In this document: positions 1 to 9,921 of the stretch, one piece after another | How positions within the stretch are numbered: position 1 is the stretch's first letter | Layout of the letters: each line of letters begins with the position of its first letter | Source of the DNA: Phytophthora sp. 'mugwort' | Taxonomy: Eukaryota > Oomycota > Peronosporomycetes > Peronosporales > Peronosporaceae | Assembly (NCBI GenBank): GCA_033558025.1 | Contig: JAUCEF010000012.1 | Coordinates: forward strand, 3,038,001 to 3,102,000 | Reading direction: 5' to 3' | DNA length: 64,000 nt | The notes under the pieces: model-generated | Database searches by the model: none | Told to the model about the DNA's origin: nothing | Seen by the model: only the letters and a program-made list of their open reading frames with translations | Program-made: the position numbers and the translations under genes

Positions 1-6
1 CCTGCG

Positions 7-492
7 ATGTCGCTCGAGGAGCAGATATATGAATTCCTCGTAGAGGACTCCGATGTAGAATCAGAATTAGATCCAGAATCAGGTGCAGAATCAGGTGTGA
101 TTACCCCAGTGGTCGGTACGGGCCTTACCGACGACAGCGAGGACGAAGATGTTCCGTCTCGTCCGCAGCGCACTTGCTTGCGTCGCGGTGATGAAAATTC
201 TCACTGGCACACGCCGCTTCCTGCGCCACCAGTCCGCCGCCCGTCGACGAACCACGTGAACCACTACGCTCCAACCGCTCCGTGGGATTACTGTGCTGAA
301 GCTGGTATAGTGCGCTTGCTAGACGTCCATGGTGAGTCGCCGCATCGATGTCATTTGGTCCAGTGGAAGGGTACTCCCTTGCAGATGAGCTGGGTCTGGG
401 AAGAGCAGCTGGACAATGCGACGACTCGGCCAATGATGGAATGCGTGCTTGCTTGGAAGGCTGCCGACACCTCGGAACCCATTACCAGATGA
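7..492 (+). CDS. Chromodomain protein, N-terminal half of a chromodomain-peptidase reading frame
   Basis: The first 45 residues are acidic and rich in Asp, Glu and Ser. Residues about 95-150 resemble a chromodomain: a hydrophobic strand (AGIVRLLDVHG), the HLVQWKG core strand, and SWVWEEQL in place of the usual TWEPEENL. Chromodomains of this kind bind modified histone tails and are common in retroelement integrases. The frame stops at a TGA (490-492), but the same frame is open again from 493 to 1056 and encodes a peptidase-like domain, so the two ORFs are probably one gene with a nonsense mutation or readthrough. The true start may lie left of the window. It is convergent with the Gypsy element at 1080-5990 and could be the 3' end of another mobile element rather than a host gene. 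I do not recognise an exact family. Confidence 0.5.
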   Translation: MSLEEQIYEFLVEDSDVESELDPESGAESGVITPVVGTGLTDDSEDEDVPSRPQRTCLRRGDENSHWHTPLPAPPVRRPSTNHVNHYAPTAPWDYCAEAGIVRLLDVHGESPHRCHLVQWKGTPLQMSWVWEEQLDNATTRPMMECVLAWKAADTSEPITR

Positions 493-534
493 GGAAAAGA
501 GCGCGATATTGCGTCGGAGGCTGGGACTTGTTTC

Positions 535-1056
535 ATGGACGCTCTCCGGTCGGCGCTGTATTACCTTGGTCAGCCGAAACTAGTCACGATGGACATGTGG
601 GACGCATTCGAAGACACGCGACCTCCTGATATTCAGTACGGCGTGACGCGCGACGATGCTACGGAGTTCTTCAAGTTGTTGCAGTGCCAAAGCGTGCCTT
701 TGAACTATAACCGCTTGATGGTTAATCTTCTCTCGAGCTCCGCTGCCAAGATCGATACTCTCCATGATTTATGCAAGACGCTTGCCTACATCGTGAAGGC
801 TGACGAAGATGGACTTGGGCACTGTTTCGTCGTGATCTCGCATGGTCCTGGCAAGCGACTCATCTCGCTCGATGACTACGACGCCAAAAATGATCCGCCA
901 ATGAAGGTCATGCCTCTCCGCTATCAGGCATGCATCAATCACGTGAAGTGGATCTGCCGCGTCGAGCTGCAGCCGGGGTACCAGTGTCGCCACGGGAAGC
1001 GCAAGTCGAAGACTCAGCGCAAGCGGGAGAAGTGTTTAAAGAAGCAGCAACAATAG
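535..1056 (+). CDS. Cysteine-peptidase-like domain, C-terminal half of the chromodomain frame
   Basis: The frame is open from 493, directly after the TGA that ends the chromodomain ORF. A candidate nucleophile motif GTCFMDAL has its Cys codon at 529-531, upstream of the first ATG at 535, so a protein starting at 535 would lack the catalytic Cys. Further on, GLGHCFVV (His codon 820-822) and LISLDDYD (Asp codon 871-873) give the Cys-His-Asp order of papain-fold peptidases such as OTU-like enzymes. The C-terminus is very basic (HGKRKSKTQRKREKC), like a nucleolar or nucleic-acid-binding tail. The peptidase assignment is an inference from motif order. A peptidase fused to a chromodomain would suit a mobile-element protein. 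The stop at 1056 lies about 55 bp from the stop of the opposing Gypsy pol. Confidence 0.45.
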   Translation: MDALRSALYYLGQPKLVTMDMWDAFEDTRPPDIQYGVTRDDATEFFKLLQCQSVPLNYNRLMVNLLSSSAAKIDTLHDLCKTLAYIVKADEDGLGHCFVVISHGPGKRLISLDDYDAKNDPPMKVMPLRYQACINHVKWICRVELQPGYQCRHGKRKSKTQRKREKCLKKQQQ

Positions 1057-1109
1057 TAGGGGTTGTAAATCGGAAATACATTTGGCCTTTGAGCCCCCCT
1101 CGGAACTGT

Positions 1110-2340
1110 TTATCTTCTTCGTCGCTTTGTTCTCCGGGTTGCCTCAAAGTCCGCAACGAGGTCTGGAATTTGCGTGATATTCTCCACTGGTTCCCAAGTT
1201 GGCTTCTCCTCTCCCACCCACTCCACAAGTTACGTACGTCATTTCTGACGACGCTTTCCAAAAGACGCTTGACAATCTGACCGACACTGCCTTCTGTCAG
1301 AATCACGTCACCTGGTCGAGATAATCGAGTTGACTCCTTGTACGGCTTCAACGTTCCGTTGTTGAAGAATGGATGGAGCTTTCCGGCCTGGATGTTGAGC
1401 TCGTAGGCATGGTTGTGCACCTTCCGCTCGACCGTGTACGGTCCAATCCACTTTGGTCCAAACTTCGTGAAATCTGGTAGGCCAGAGTGCTTTGGGTCGA
1501 GGTGCTTCGTGCTTAAGTACACTTGGTCCCCAACTTCGAAGACTTGCTCATCACTGTTCCGGTCGTAAGCATCGCGCATTCGCTCTTGGGCTTCAGCTAG
1601 CGCTTCGCGGCAGCGTAGCAGAATTGCCGGTTGACGTTCATGGAACTCGGCGCCGTGCCGACTCGGTGGGTATCCGTACCAGTTGCTCCGCTGTGAGTTG
1701 AAGTGAGTTCAACGGAATGTAACCCAGATCCGCTTCGAACGGCGCAATTTGTGTGCTGGAGTTAACCGTCGAGTTAATGGCAAACTCAGCGTTGGCCAAG
1801 TGAACGTTCCAGTCATCCTGCAGCGGAGATACTCCTCCAGCGTACGGTTCATTCGCTCAGTTTGTCCATCGTCTTGCGCTGCGCTACGGTCATGCTCGGT
1901 TTCGTTCCGATGGACTTGAAGACGTGCTGCCAAAAGTTGGACACAAACTTCCTATCGCGATCAGACACGATGTTGGATGGTATGCCGTGCAGCTTCCAGA
2001 TGTTGTCGATGAAGAGTCGAGCAACACCTTCAGCTGTCACCGTCATGGACGTAGGTACGAAGTGTCAACGCTTGGTCAACCGATCAACGATGACCCAGAT
2101 GGAATCAACGTCTCTCTCGTTCGGGGTAGATCCGTGATGAAGTCCATGGAGATGGATCGCCATCGCTCATCCCGAATGCTCAGTGGTTCGAGCAGTTCTG
2201 GGGGTTTCGTCAAGCGTGGCTTGTTTCGTCGACAAGGCTCACCGTCGGCGATGAATCTCTGGATGGACTTGAGCATCTTAGACCAGTACCAACGACGTGA
2301 AAATGTCAAGTACTTCCGTTCAGCACCGGGGTGACCGTAG
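1110..2340 (-). pseudogene. Gypsy integrase with GPY/F module and C-terminal chromodomain, degraded
   Basis: The integrase core is readable in pieces: WRSISMDFITDLP (first Asp), GIPSNIVSDRDRKFVSNFW (second Asp), and a DDGQTERMNRTLEEY segment carrying the Glu region in another frame. Further along come DQVYLSTKHLDPKH and KFGPKWIGPYTVE, the GPY/F module. After one more frameshift near 1240, LVEWVGEEKPTWEPVENI and a basic tail ending at TAA (1110-1112) form the chromodomain, which makes this a chromovirus. The chromodomain would target insertion to marked chromatin. The frameshifts make the copy inactive. Confidence 0.8.
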
Positions 2341-2415
2341 TCAGTGTCGTGGCACTCGCTGATGATCGTCTACCGCAACAATCCCAGATCGTTGGGCGCG
2401 ACAATGCGAGGCACG

Positions 2416-3880
2416 CTATCGGCCGGTGTTTGATACCACAGCAACCCCACCGCTCAGAATAACAGCGATACTTCTTGTCGTGTTGCTGTACGCGCTTCGG
2501 TTTTGAGCCAGCTGTACGATGCTTGACCGCTGAGAAGATGCTTTGGATCTCACGGCCTTTCTTGTCGACTTCTTGATGCTGGAGATCAATTCGGAGTTGG
2601 TAGTCACTTCGTTAATTGCCAAGCTAAAAGAGGTATCGTCGACACTTGTTACGCTCAAGTCATAAAAAGACTTCGTCTCCAGTTGCAAGTCGGACCTTCG
2701 ACTCAGTGCATCCGCGATGCCGTTCCTCGCTCCGGGCAGGTAAGCGAAGGTTGGCTGGTACTCCGCCAGGATGTCGTACCAATGCGCTAGTCGTCGATTG
2801 GCCATATTTTCTGCGTGAACAGGCTTTCAAGATTCTTCTGATCTGTCTCGACAATTGGAGGTTTGTCTAAGCCGTAGATCCTGAACGCAGCCAGAGCGTG
2901 AACGATCGCTAGAAATTCCTGCTGCTGGGTTGGGTAGTTGAGCTCCGCTGACTTCATCTTCCTACTGGTGTACGCAATAGGACACTCAATACCATCGACA
3001 ACCTGGTAAAGTACTCCACCCACAGCGAACTTGCTCGCATCCGTCCGGAGATGCATAGGCTGGTTGAAGTCTGGGGGGTACAGTACTGGTGGGTTGCACA
3101 ACTGCCGCTTCAACTCTTTGAAGTTCTTCAACTGCCCGTCGTTGAAGTGGGTCTTCGCCTTGCGCTTGTTCTGCTTCTTCAGGAGAGCGAACATGGTCGC
3201 GGTTAATAAAGCGTACTCCGGGCAGAAACGTTGAACGTAGCCAGTCAAGCCAAGGAAGCTGTGAAGCCCCTCTTGCGGTCGAGGTATGGCCCAGCTCCTT
3301 GATTGTCTGGACCTTATCAGGATCCATCCGTACTTCATCTCGCTCAACGAAGTCACCTAAGCACGGGGTCTCGTCAGCGCAGAAGACACACTTGGCAAGC
3401 TTCACGTAAAATTTGTTGTCGCGCAAGATGTCCAATGTCTTCCGCAACGCTTCGAGGTGTTCGTCAATGCCATGGGACTTCGTGAAGATGTAGATGTCGT
3501 CATAGAAAGACTTCGTTTGTTCCAAACCACGAAACAGCTTCGATGTCAACCGATGCATCGTCGCAGGTGCATTACAGACTTCCATGGGTAATACCAGGTA
3601 CTCCCAGAGCCCATTGGATGCCTGGAACGCCGTGAACTTGATGTCTTCTTCGCGTATGCGAATTTGGTAGTACGCGGACATCAGATCCATCGTCGAAAAC
3701 CAGTGTGCACTCGACATGGCGTCCAAGATGTCTTCCTTCCTTGTCATTACTCTGGCGTACAGTGTTCGAATTCAAGTATCGGTAATCGTGAACAATTCTC
3801 CATCCAACTGGCATGCGGACGCAAAACGTTGGTGCAGCATGTGGGCTGATGCTTGGACGGATGAGCTTTTTCTTCACCAT
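2416..3880 (-). pseudogene. Gypsy reverse transcriptase and RNase H, degraded
   Basis: The RT palm motifs are readable: HAAPTFCVRMPVGWRIVHDYR at the N-terminal end, STMDLMSAYYQIRI with the first catalytic Asp, LVLPMEVCNAPATMHRL, and the FYDDIYIF active-site box. The RNase H follows with DASKFAVGGVLYQV, an ELNYPTQQQEFLAIVHAL segment containing the catalytic Glu, and ETDQKNL. After a frame change, AHWYDILAEYQPTFAYLPG and NGIADALSRR are the standard end of the Gypsy RNase H and its connection to the integrase. At least three frame changes break the reading frame. Confidence 0.85.
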
Positions 3881-4990
3881 GTCTTCAACCCAGCGTACGA
3901 TTTCGTACTGCTGTTCCGGTGATTGTCTCCATTGTGCCGATACATCACAAGGTTCGAATTTTTCACGTCGATCCGATGCCCCATGTCGCGTTTCTCGGGC
4001 AAGCCTTCTGGAAGTTCCGGACGAAACACACTGTCTTGGTACTCCACGAATAGCTGGAAAGCTGGATTGTATTGGAAGCTATCGCAGTCCGTCTCCCGAT
4101 ATCGTTGTGCCTTCGTACTTCCGACGCTGTCGGGTTGATCTTGCCGATGCCGTAATCGTGCAACTTGCTTGATTGTCTCGTTCGACAGGACCATCATGAA
4201 ATCCGGTTGATTTATCGACTTGGTCTTGATTCTCAGGAACTTTTGCAATCTCTTCCGCGTGATGTACTTGGTCTCCACACCAGTGTCATCTACCACGCCA
4301 ATTGTGAGCATCTTCTCCTCAAAGGTGTCTTTCCCCTTGGCACCGCTGCTCCCATGAGTCTCTCCTGCAATACCCTCGCGTTCTGGCGACTCCACGTCGC
4401 GCTCTTCTACCGAACGTCTTGCCGGTTGACGTGTCTTCTTGCTGTCCGCGGACAACACTTGGGGCTTCTTTCTGTACTGCGTCGCGATCCGGGCCATCTA
4501 CAGACTTCACATCCATTTCCAGCGCGACGCCTCGACAGGAATCGGGTCTTTTCGCCGACAGGCCTTTCGCCTCGACAGATCTCCGAAGCCCGGAGGCAAT
4601 CACCGTCCGCCTTCCTCGATCGGTCTGCAGGGGGCACCTGACCGCTCCAGTGCAGAGTCTTCACTCCTGTCCTTGAATACGTCGACTTTTCCAGTCGAAT
4701 TGGGGCTACACATCCTCGAAGAATGGAATTCCAAGGATGCAGTCAAATTCGTCGGGGATCGCGTAGACTACGGCAATACACTTGTATGCCTCGTCTAGTC
4801 CCGACACTTGGATCTCGAGAGGCAGAACTTCCAGTTCCGCTTCCACGATTCGGTTGTCTCCGAGCTTGACGTGGATGTTCTTGTCACTGAACTTTGTTGT
4901 CCGAAGCTGATGCTCTGCGACCTAATGGTTTGACACATATATCGTGGTCGCCCCGCAGTCCAGCAACATAGTTCGCGCCGATATGGCCTT
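3874..4990 (-). pseudogene. Gypsy aspartic protease and protease-RT linker, degraded
   Basis: Around 4970 the minus strand encodes LLDCGATTIYVSNH, a retropepsin active-site region with D-C-G in place of D-S/T-G, followed by VKLGDNRIVEAELEVLPLEI and FDCILGIPFF, the flap and second hydrophobic-Gly motifs of retroviral proteases. An in-frame stop follows SNH. From 4497 down to 3874 an open stretch of 207 codons forms the charged linker that leads to the reverse transcriptase. The protease would process Gag-Pol. The position between gag and RT fits a Gypsy element. Confidence 0.65.
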
Positions 4991-5038
4991 ATCAGCCGCG
5001 TGCATCTTACCAGAAACGGAGATCAGCGGCCGGGACTT

Positions 5039-5931
5039 CTATACAAGAGGGTTTTCATTCAGAACGTTGAGGCTGGTTTTGTCAATCTTAGTCGTTCTGG
5101 TTACACTGTCGGCCACGTCAGGACCCTCATTCTGACGTGGTTGCTCGTTTCCCTGCTTGTCTTGTTTCTTCTTCCACGCAAAGCAGTTAGCCCTGATGTG
5201 ACCTGGCTTCTTGCAAAAAAAATAGGTACGATCTTCGGCGCGCTTGATGTCCGACTTCTTGAAGCGACCCGTCCCGCGAAACGACTTCCCCTTGAAGGGT
5301 TTGCCATTGTCTTGGAATTGGCCAGCCGACAACGATCTCTTGTCTCTGTCCGAACGACGCTCTCTCACTTCTTTAACGAAGTCAGTCACTTCGTACTTGA
5401 CGGCTAAATCCATAGCTTCACCCAGCGCATCGGAGTTATCGAGCTTGACATAGCTGCGCGTGCGAGGCTTGAGACCGTTCGCCTAGCACAACACCTGGTC
5501 GAGTATGCTCATGCCTTCCACGCGAAAGATGAGAGCTGAATACTCGTCGTTGTACGTCTCGATGTCCGCTGTCTGCTTGAGTCGCTGGAGCTTCGTGCTG
5601 GACGGCATGGTAGTGGACGCTTCGAAGTGTTGGAGCACATCTTCACGGAAAATCCCCCACGTGTGCTCTCGCTTTTCATCGTCGAAGACCAGTGCAAAAA
5701 CCACCCCGAAGCCGGCTTTTCCATTGCCTCCGGCGATTCCCGGCAGTCGTGTGCTCGTGTCTTCGATCAGGATACTGTTGATGCGACACGCGTTTCGATC
5801 TGGAACAGCGATTCGCGGACGTCGTCCCCGCGCTTGCCAGTGAACTTTGGCAGTTTGGTGGGCACTCGCGTGCAATAAGCCATCGCTTGGTTGAGCCGGT
5901 CAATCTCGGCCTTTTGCTGGGCGATGGTCGA
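5039..5931 (-). pseudogene. Gypsy gag, degraded
   Basis: The minus-strand frame starts at an ATG at 5931 (MSTIAQQKAEIDRLNQ), shortly after the putative primer-binding region, and continues with a gag-like helical segment (EYSALIFRVEGMSILDQ) through at least one frameshift. Near 5200 is a zinc-knuckle remnant, FFCKKPGHIRANC, in which the first Cys of the CX2CX4HX4C pattern has become Tyr. Gag would form the capsid of the virus-like particle and bind RNA through the knuckle. It lies directly upstream of the protease in the expected order. The loss of the first knuckle Cys and the broken frame indicate a non-functional copy. Confidence 0.7.
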
Positions 5932-5995
5932 CATGGCCAAATGGCACTTTCGGTCAGGTTGCTGGGACCAACAAGTGCTACCAGTATATTTCTGA

Positions 5996-7500
5996 AAGCG
6001 TGTGAGTTAAGGGAGGGCGGCTAGAACCAGAGTGAGCTGTCCCCCGCAGTTCGGGCGGATGGAGGCCACGTGGCCCCCTCAACCGCCGTACGTCTGCTTT
6101 ATATTAGTTTCACTTTACTAATTTCAATATTCCTCTAGATCCACATCCTAGTGGCTACTTTTATAGCCAATCCGCATACAGCGCTCGTCTTGAGCTTGCT
6201 CAGGTCCAGCGTGACAGGAAATACTGTCCCCGGCACAGATTCACGTACACTAAGCACCTGATCGTTCACGTGAGCAGTGACGTACATGGGCGCTTTGCCA
6301 CCCGTTCCAGCAGTGGTTTCCTCTCAAACAGGTGCAAGTGAAAGCATGACTCGCGTGGAAAGATTCCTTCTTGTTCCTCGAGCCCCTCTCTCTCACTACC
6401 TTTACATATTCAAGAAATGACGTCCATACAGCAAGACTCTATCAGCTTGTTCGTTAAGTCGGCGTCTCATTATAGAGCATCCCTTTCTGTAGGGCGTGCG
6501 ACTAGCAAAGCATATCACACTAGTCGCTACAGAGCCGAGCCACATGATCCGTGCTGACGCCTGTCTCAAATCGAAGCCACTTGATCGCCCTATACACTGT
6601 GTGTACGCGCCAGACAGTCGAGAATGGTACAGGATATGGCCCAGACCGCGTATATAAACGCCTTGGTATTAATAATGGAGATGAGTGTTTGCCTCAAGCC
6701 CCCCCCCCCCCCCACCCCCCTCTGCCGAGTCTCGGTTGCTACATACAAATCGATAGCGAAAAGACCGTCGCAATCCTCGCGCAAATCTGGGGCCTGCCAC
6801 CTCGGGCTCACGAAGCTGTATGCGCATCTGCTTGATAACAAAGATCCGCTCCGCGACGAATTACGCTGGCACTCATATGACGCGGATGCCCGTTCAGGCA
6901 TTTTAGTAGGATAGGCTCTAGCTCCCAGCAGGCAAGACCACCGATCCCCGCGACGAGTTCCGGAGTCCACCTTAGTCGATTTGCTCTGGGACGCCACAGA
7001 GACTAAAAGATTAATTCGAAATAGCCGGTGCCATCTTGGCGAGACCAGCGAACGTAATAGGCTCCTCTTAGCAAAGATTCCTCATACGAACGTCAGTTGG
7101 TGATAAACGAGGGTCGAGATCCTTTTGTGCCACGAGTTCGCTGATCAGTGAGTAACGCTTCAACGTACAATACGGTATCAGACATGAGGGCATGCGGCGC
7201 GGCTGCACCAAAAAGATGTGGGTTTCAGTGTCCGTTGCGGCATGAACATGGCTGTTCCAGCGCTGCATCGAGATCCATTTGGAGCGCAGGGGAGCTCGGG
7301 GCGAGCGCCGCATTGCCACATGGAGTGGGACGTGCCCGGACAAGTTGTATCCGAAAGCCGGGCCCAACGACGCGGATGCACAAAGAAAGCAGCAACAAGT
7401 CACCTCTACGGAGCAAGCAACCACCCTTGTTGGCCAGCTTGTGTATACATGACGACACAATCACCACTATGCTGCTCCATCAGCGGAAGGCCTTGACCTC
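5996..7500. other. Gene-free interval, possible LTR sequence and a poly-C tract
   Basis: No convincing gene is visible. The part next to 5995 should hold the 5' LTR of the minus-strand Gypsy, but I could not match it to a partner repeat. A run of 15 C (6699-6713), followed by A and six more C, is the only conspicuous simple repeat. The remaining open frames have no recognisable motif. Confidence 0.4.
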
Positions 7501-7508
7501 GGGTCTCC

Positions 7509-7530
7509 CGTCTCATTCTGTTTTTTACCT
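7509..7530 (+). promoter_or_regulatory. Oomycete initiator-like element upstream of the polygalacturonase
   Basis: TCTCATTCTGTTTTTTACC lies about 50 nt upstream of the ATG at 7573. It resembles the oomycete initiator consensus (GCTCATTYYNCA(A/T)TTT), which marks the transcription start shortly upstream of the coding region in this group. The match is partial (TCTCATTCT rather than GCTCATTCT, with T-rich sequence after it). Confidence 0.5.
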
Positions 7531-7572
7531 TCGACCCCAACACCGACAGGCACCCCACTCCCAACACCAACC

Positions 7573-8658
7573 ATGAAGCTCTTCCCTACTGTGATCGCCG
7601 CTCTCGCGCTCCTCGCTGCCGCTGTCAACGGATCGTCCATGATGCGCCAGGAAGAGGAGGCCTCCAGCTGCGCGCTCACCGGCACGTACAAGTCCGGCAC
7701 CGACGTCTCGTCCTGCAGTACGCTCACCATCGGCACGATGACTGTGCCGGCAGGTGTCACGCTGGACCTGAGCAAGGTCAAGACGGGCGCCAACATCAAG
7801 ATCTCCGGTACCGTCACGTTCGGCGAGAAGAAGTGGGTCGGCCCGCTCGTCCTGCTAGGCGGCAGCGACCTGAAGGTTAGCGGCTCCGGTACGCTGGATG
7901 GCCAGGGCGCCTGGTACTGGAAGCAGGGCACGTCCATTAGTCGTCCCGTCTTCTTCCGCCTGCACGGCGTCACGGGTTCCACGATCTCGGGCTTCAAGAT
8001 CAAAAACTCGCCCTATCGTACCTTCAGTATCCTCAACTCCGAGAAGACAACCATCAGTGGTCTTACCCTCGACTCGAGCGCTGGTAACAACCTCGCCAAG
8101 AACACGGACGGCTTCGACCTGAGTAAGAACAACTACGTGACCATTACAGGCAACAAGATCTACAACCAGGACGACTGTCTCGCCATGCAATCCAGCACCA
8201 ACACGGTCTTCAGCAACAACTACTGTAGCGGCGGCCATGGCATTTCGATCGGCTCACTCGGTGGCTCTAGCGTCAGTTCGGACGACACGGTCTCGGGTCT
8301 AACGGTTAAGGGCAACACTATCATGGATAGCGTGAACGGCATCCGCATCAAGACCATCGTGGACCTCAAGGGCCTAGTCTCGGACGTGACGTACACGAAC
8401 AACAAACTGTCGAACGTGAAGAACGCCATCGTGATCCACTCGGACTACAGCAAGTCCAAGGGCGGCTACACGGGCAAGGCCACGAGCGCCGTGACCATCA
8501 AGGGCGTGACCATCTCGCGTCTGTCGGGCACGGCTACCAACCTGTACGACATCGTGGCGAACTCGAAGGTGGTGTCAAACTGGAACTTTTCGGGCGTCAC
8601 AGTGAGCGCGTCGAAGAAGGGCAAGTGCAGCGGTCAGCCCAGCACCGTCGCGTGCTAA
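7573..8658 (+). CDS. Secreted endopolygalacturonase, glycoside hydrolase family 28
   Basis: An intact 361-residue protein with a signal peptide (about residues 1-20, hydrophobic core VIAALALLAAAVNG). It would hydrolyse alpha-1,4-galacturonosyl links of homogalacturonan in plant cell walls, outside the cell. All GH28 motifs are present: NTD at 177-179, DD at 200-201 in YNQDDC, GHG at 221-223 in GGHGISIGS, and RIK at 258-260 in NGIRIK. The length is usual for fungal and oomycete enzymes, and the internal strand repeats fit a right-handed beta-helix. Cys pairs near both ends suggest disulphides. There is no intron. It has an initiator-like element upstream and faces a degraded GH28 copy about 340 bp downstream, evidence of local duplication. 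Codon use is GC-rich in third positions, as expected of an expressed oomycete gene. The identification is secure. Confidence 0.96.
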   Translation: MKLFPTVIAALALLAAAVNGSSMMRQEEEASSCALTGTYKSGTDVSSCSTLTIGTMTVPAGVTLDLSKVKTGANIKISGTVTFGEKKWVGPLVLLGGSDLKVSGSGTLDGQGAWYWKQGTSISRPVFFRLHGVTGSTISGFKIKNSPYRTFSILNSEKTTISGLTLDSSAGNNLAKNTDGFDLSKNNYVTITGNKIYNQDDCLAMQSSTNTVFSNNYCSGGHGISIGSLGGSSVSSDDTVSGLTVKGNTIMDSVNGIRIKTIVDLKGLVSDVTYTNNKLSNVKNAIVIHSDYSKSKGGYTGKATSAVTIKGVTISRLSGTATNLYDIVANSKVVSNWNFSGVTVSASKKGKCSGQPSTVAC

Positions 8659-8999
8659 GCTATCGGAGTAAAAAACCGATATGCAGGCGCATTTCTCTAC
8701 ATTTCATGCTACTGATGACTCTTAGTGGCGTACCTTCATGCGTTGAAAGAGGAGACCAAACTGCTTGTCTTTAAATCGTTGTATGTGGTCGCTTGAGTGC
8801 GACAACTCAGATAATACACCCTTTTAAGTCGTTTGTTAGTCGCATTGTTGCGAGCATAGCTGAGATGCAGTGAAAACTCCCACGCAAATGCCCATTGCTT
8901 GGATTCGCTAGTGGAAAACTCGAAGCACAGGTTTTGCTTGATCGAAGCTTGATCGGCAGACTCACGGACAAAATCAGCACAATCAGGTGGTCAAAAGTA

Positions 9000-9705
9000 C
9001 TAGCAGCTAATGCCACTAGGTTCACCACTGCAGCTGCTGTGCCAGTCCACGTCCAAACCAACCAGAATATCGTACACCATGTGGGCAGAATCTGACAGGC
9101 CGTCGATGGTGATGTCCGTGTTCTTCACATTGGTAACCTCCCTGCGACTTGCTGTTATCACGATAACGTTCTCGACGTTCGACATCGTCTTGTCCGTCAA
9201 CGTGACATCCATGACCTTTCCCGTAGCCGTCAATGGTAGATGCAGTTAACGTTGATCAATGCTCTTGTTGCTCTTGCCGTGAGTCCAAAGACAGTGAAAT
9301 TATAAGATATTTTGGTGCTTGACTGCAGTCGTCCTGGTTGTAGGCCTTGCAGCCCGTGATGGTGACTCCGGCGTTTTAGCTCATATCGTACGGATCCTAT
9401 TTAATATAGAAAGCTCGCAACTCAGAACACTAAAGGTGCAGCAGGGTGAGTTATTGATGACAAAGTGGACTAAATGACTTTGCTCAAGCGGAAGAATAAG
9501 CGCCCTGTTCCCGGTATCACGCACTCTGGCTATCAAGAAATACACCTGCCGGGTCCGTGTCCGTTAGGAAAACACGAATGCCGTCCATTTCTATTGCCAG
9601 AAGAGACCACGAAATTAAATAACAAGGCACCTTTTCACCGACCGTGGTGGTGCCCGAGAGCACGAGGCTTGCCTCGGACTTGAGGTCGGTCAAGTCACGT
9701 AGTAC
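9000..9705 (-). pseudogene. GH28 polygalacturonase pseudogene, inverted relative to the intact copy
   Basis: The minus strand retains pieces of a polygalacturonase collinear with the intact gene at 7573-8658. Near 9690 LTDLKSEASLVLSGTTTVGEK corresponds to the segment before the beta-helix; near 9330 VTITGCKAYNQDDC is the catalytic DD strand; and 9000-9233 gives an open C-terminal end (KVMDVTLTDKTMSNVENVIV to SGEPSGISC and a stop). The NTD, GHG and RIK motif strands are missing or scrambled, and frameshifts and stops separate the pieces. Overall similarity is low to moderate, so the duplication is not recent. The arrangement is tail-to-tail with the intact gene. Confidence 0.8.
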
Positions 9706-9921
9706 TGTAGTAGTTTACAGTCTGTATTTCGTTAGCCGGGTCTCTGCTGGAGCGTCAGAGGCTTCACTTGTCACACAAGTCAAGCTGGCTGGTTACAAGT
9801 AGGTTCAACGAAAGAAAGGCGTCGTCCGGATTAGATCTGGCATTGGAATTTTGACGACCAGTAACTAATGTAGCGACAACGTCACCTTTTTACTCTTTCC
9901 ACCCGCGCACTGGTGGTTAAA

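Larger units (their letters stand above)
1080..5995 (-). mobile_element. Ty3/Gypsy chromovirus, degraded, minus strand
   Basis: Reading right to left, the domains run gag, retropepsin, reverse transcriptase, RNase H, integrase, GPY/F module, chromodomain: the chromovirus order. Many frameshifts and stops break the frame, so it is a dead copy. A purine-rich tract (GAGGGGGG on the minus strand, about 1092-1100) follows the pol stop, as a polypurine tract would. A TGGTAGCACTTGTTGG stretch near 5990 resembles the primer-binding region that follows a 5' LTR. I could not confirm either LTR: the sequence left of 1080 is occupied by an opposing ORF, and I found no matching repeat right of 5995. Confidence 0.85.

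Noticed and set aside
125..433. 102-codon minus-strand frame opposite the chromodomain
   Set aside because: Shadow of the chromodomain frame; no motif of its own.
5996..6550. 5' LTR of the first Gypsy element
   Set aside because: Expected position, but I could find no partner repeat near 1-1080, so no boundary can be supported.
7855..8238. 127-codon minus-strand frame inside the polygalacturonase
   Set aside because: Shadow of a GC-rich coding region with biased third positions.
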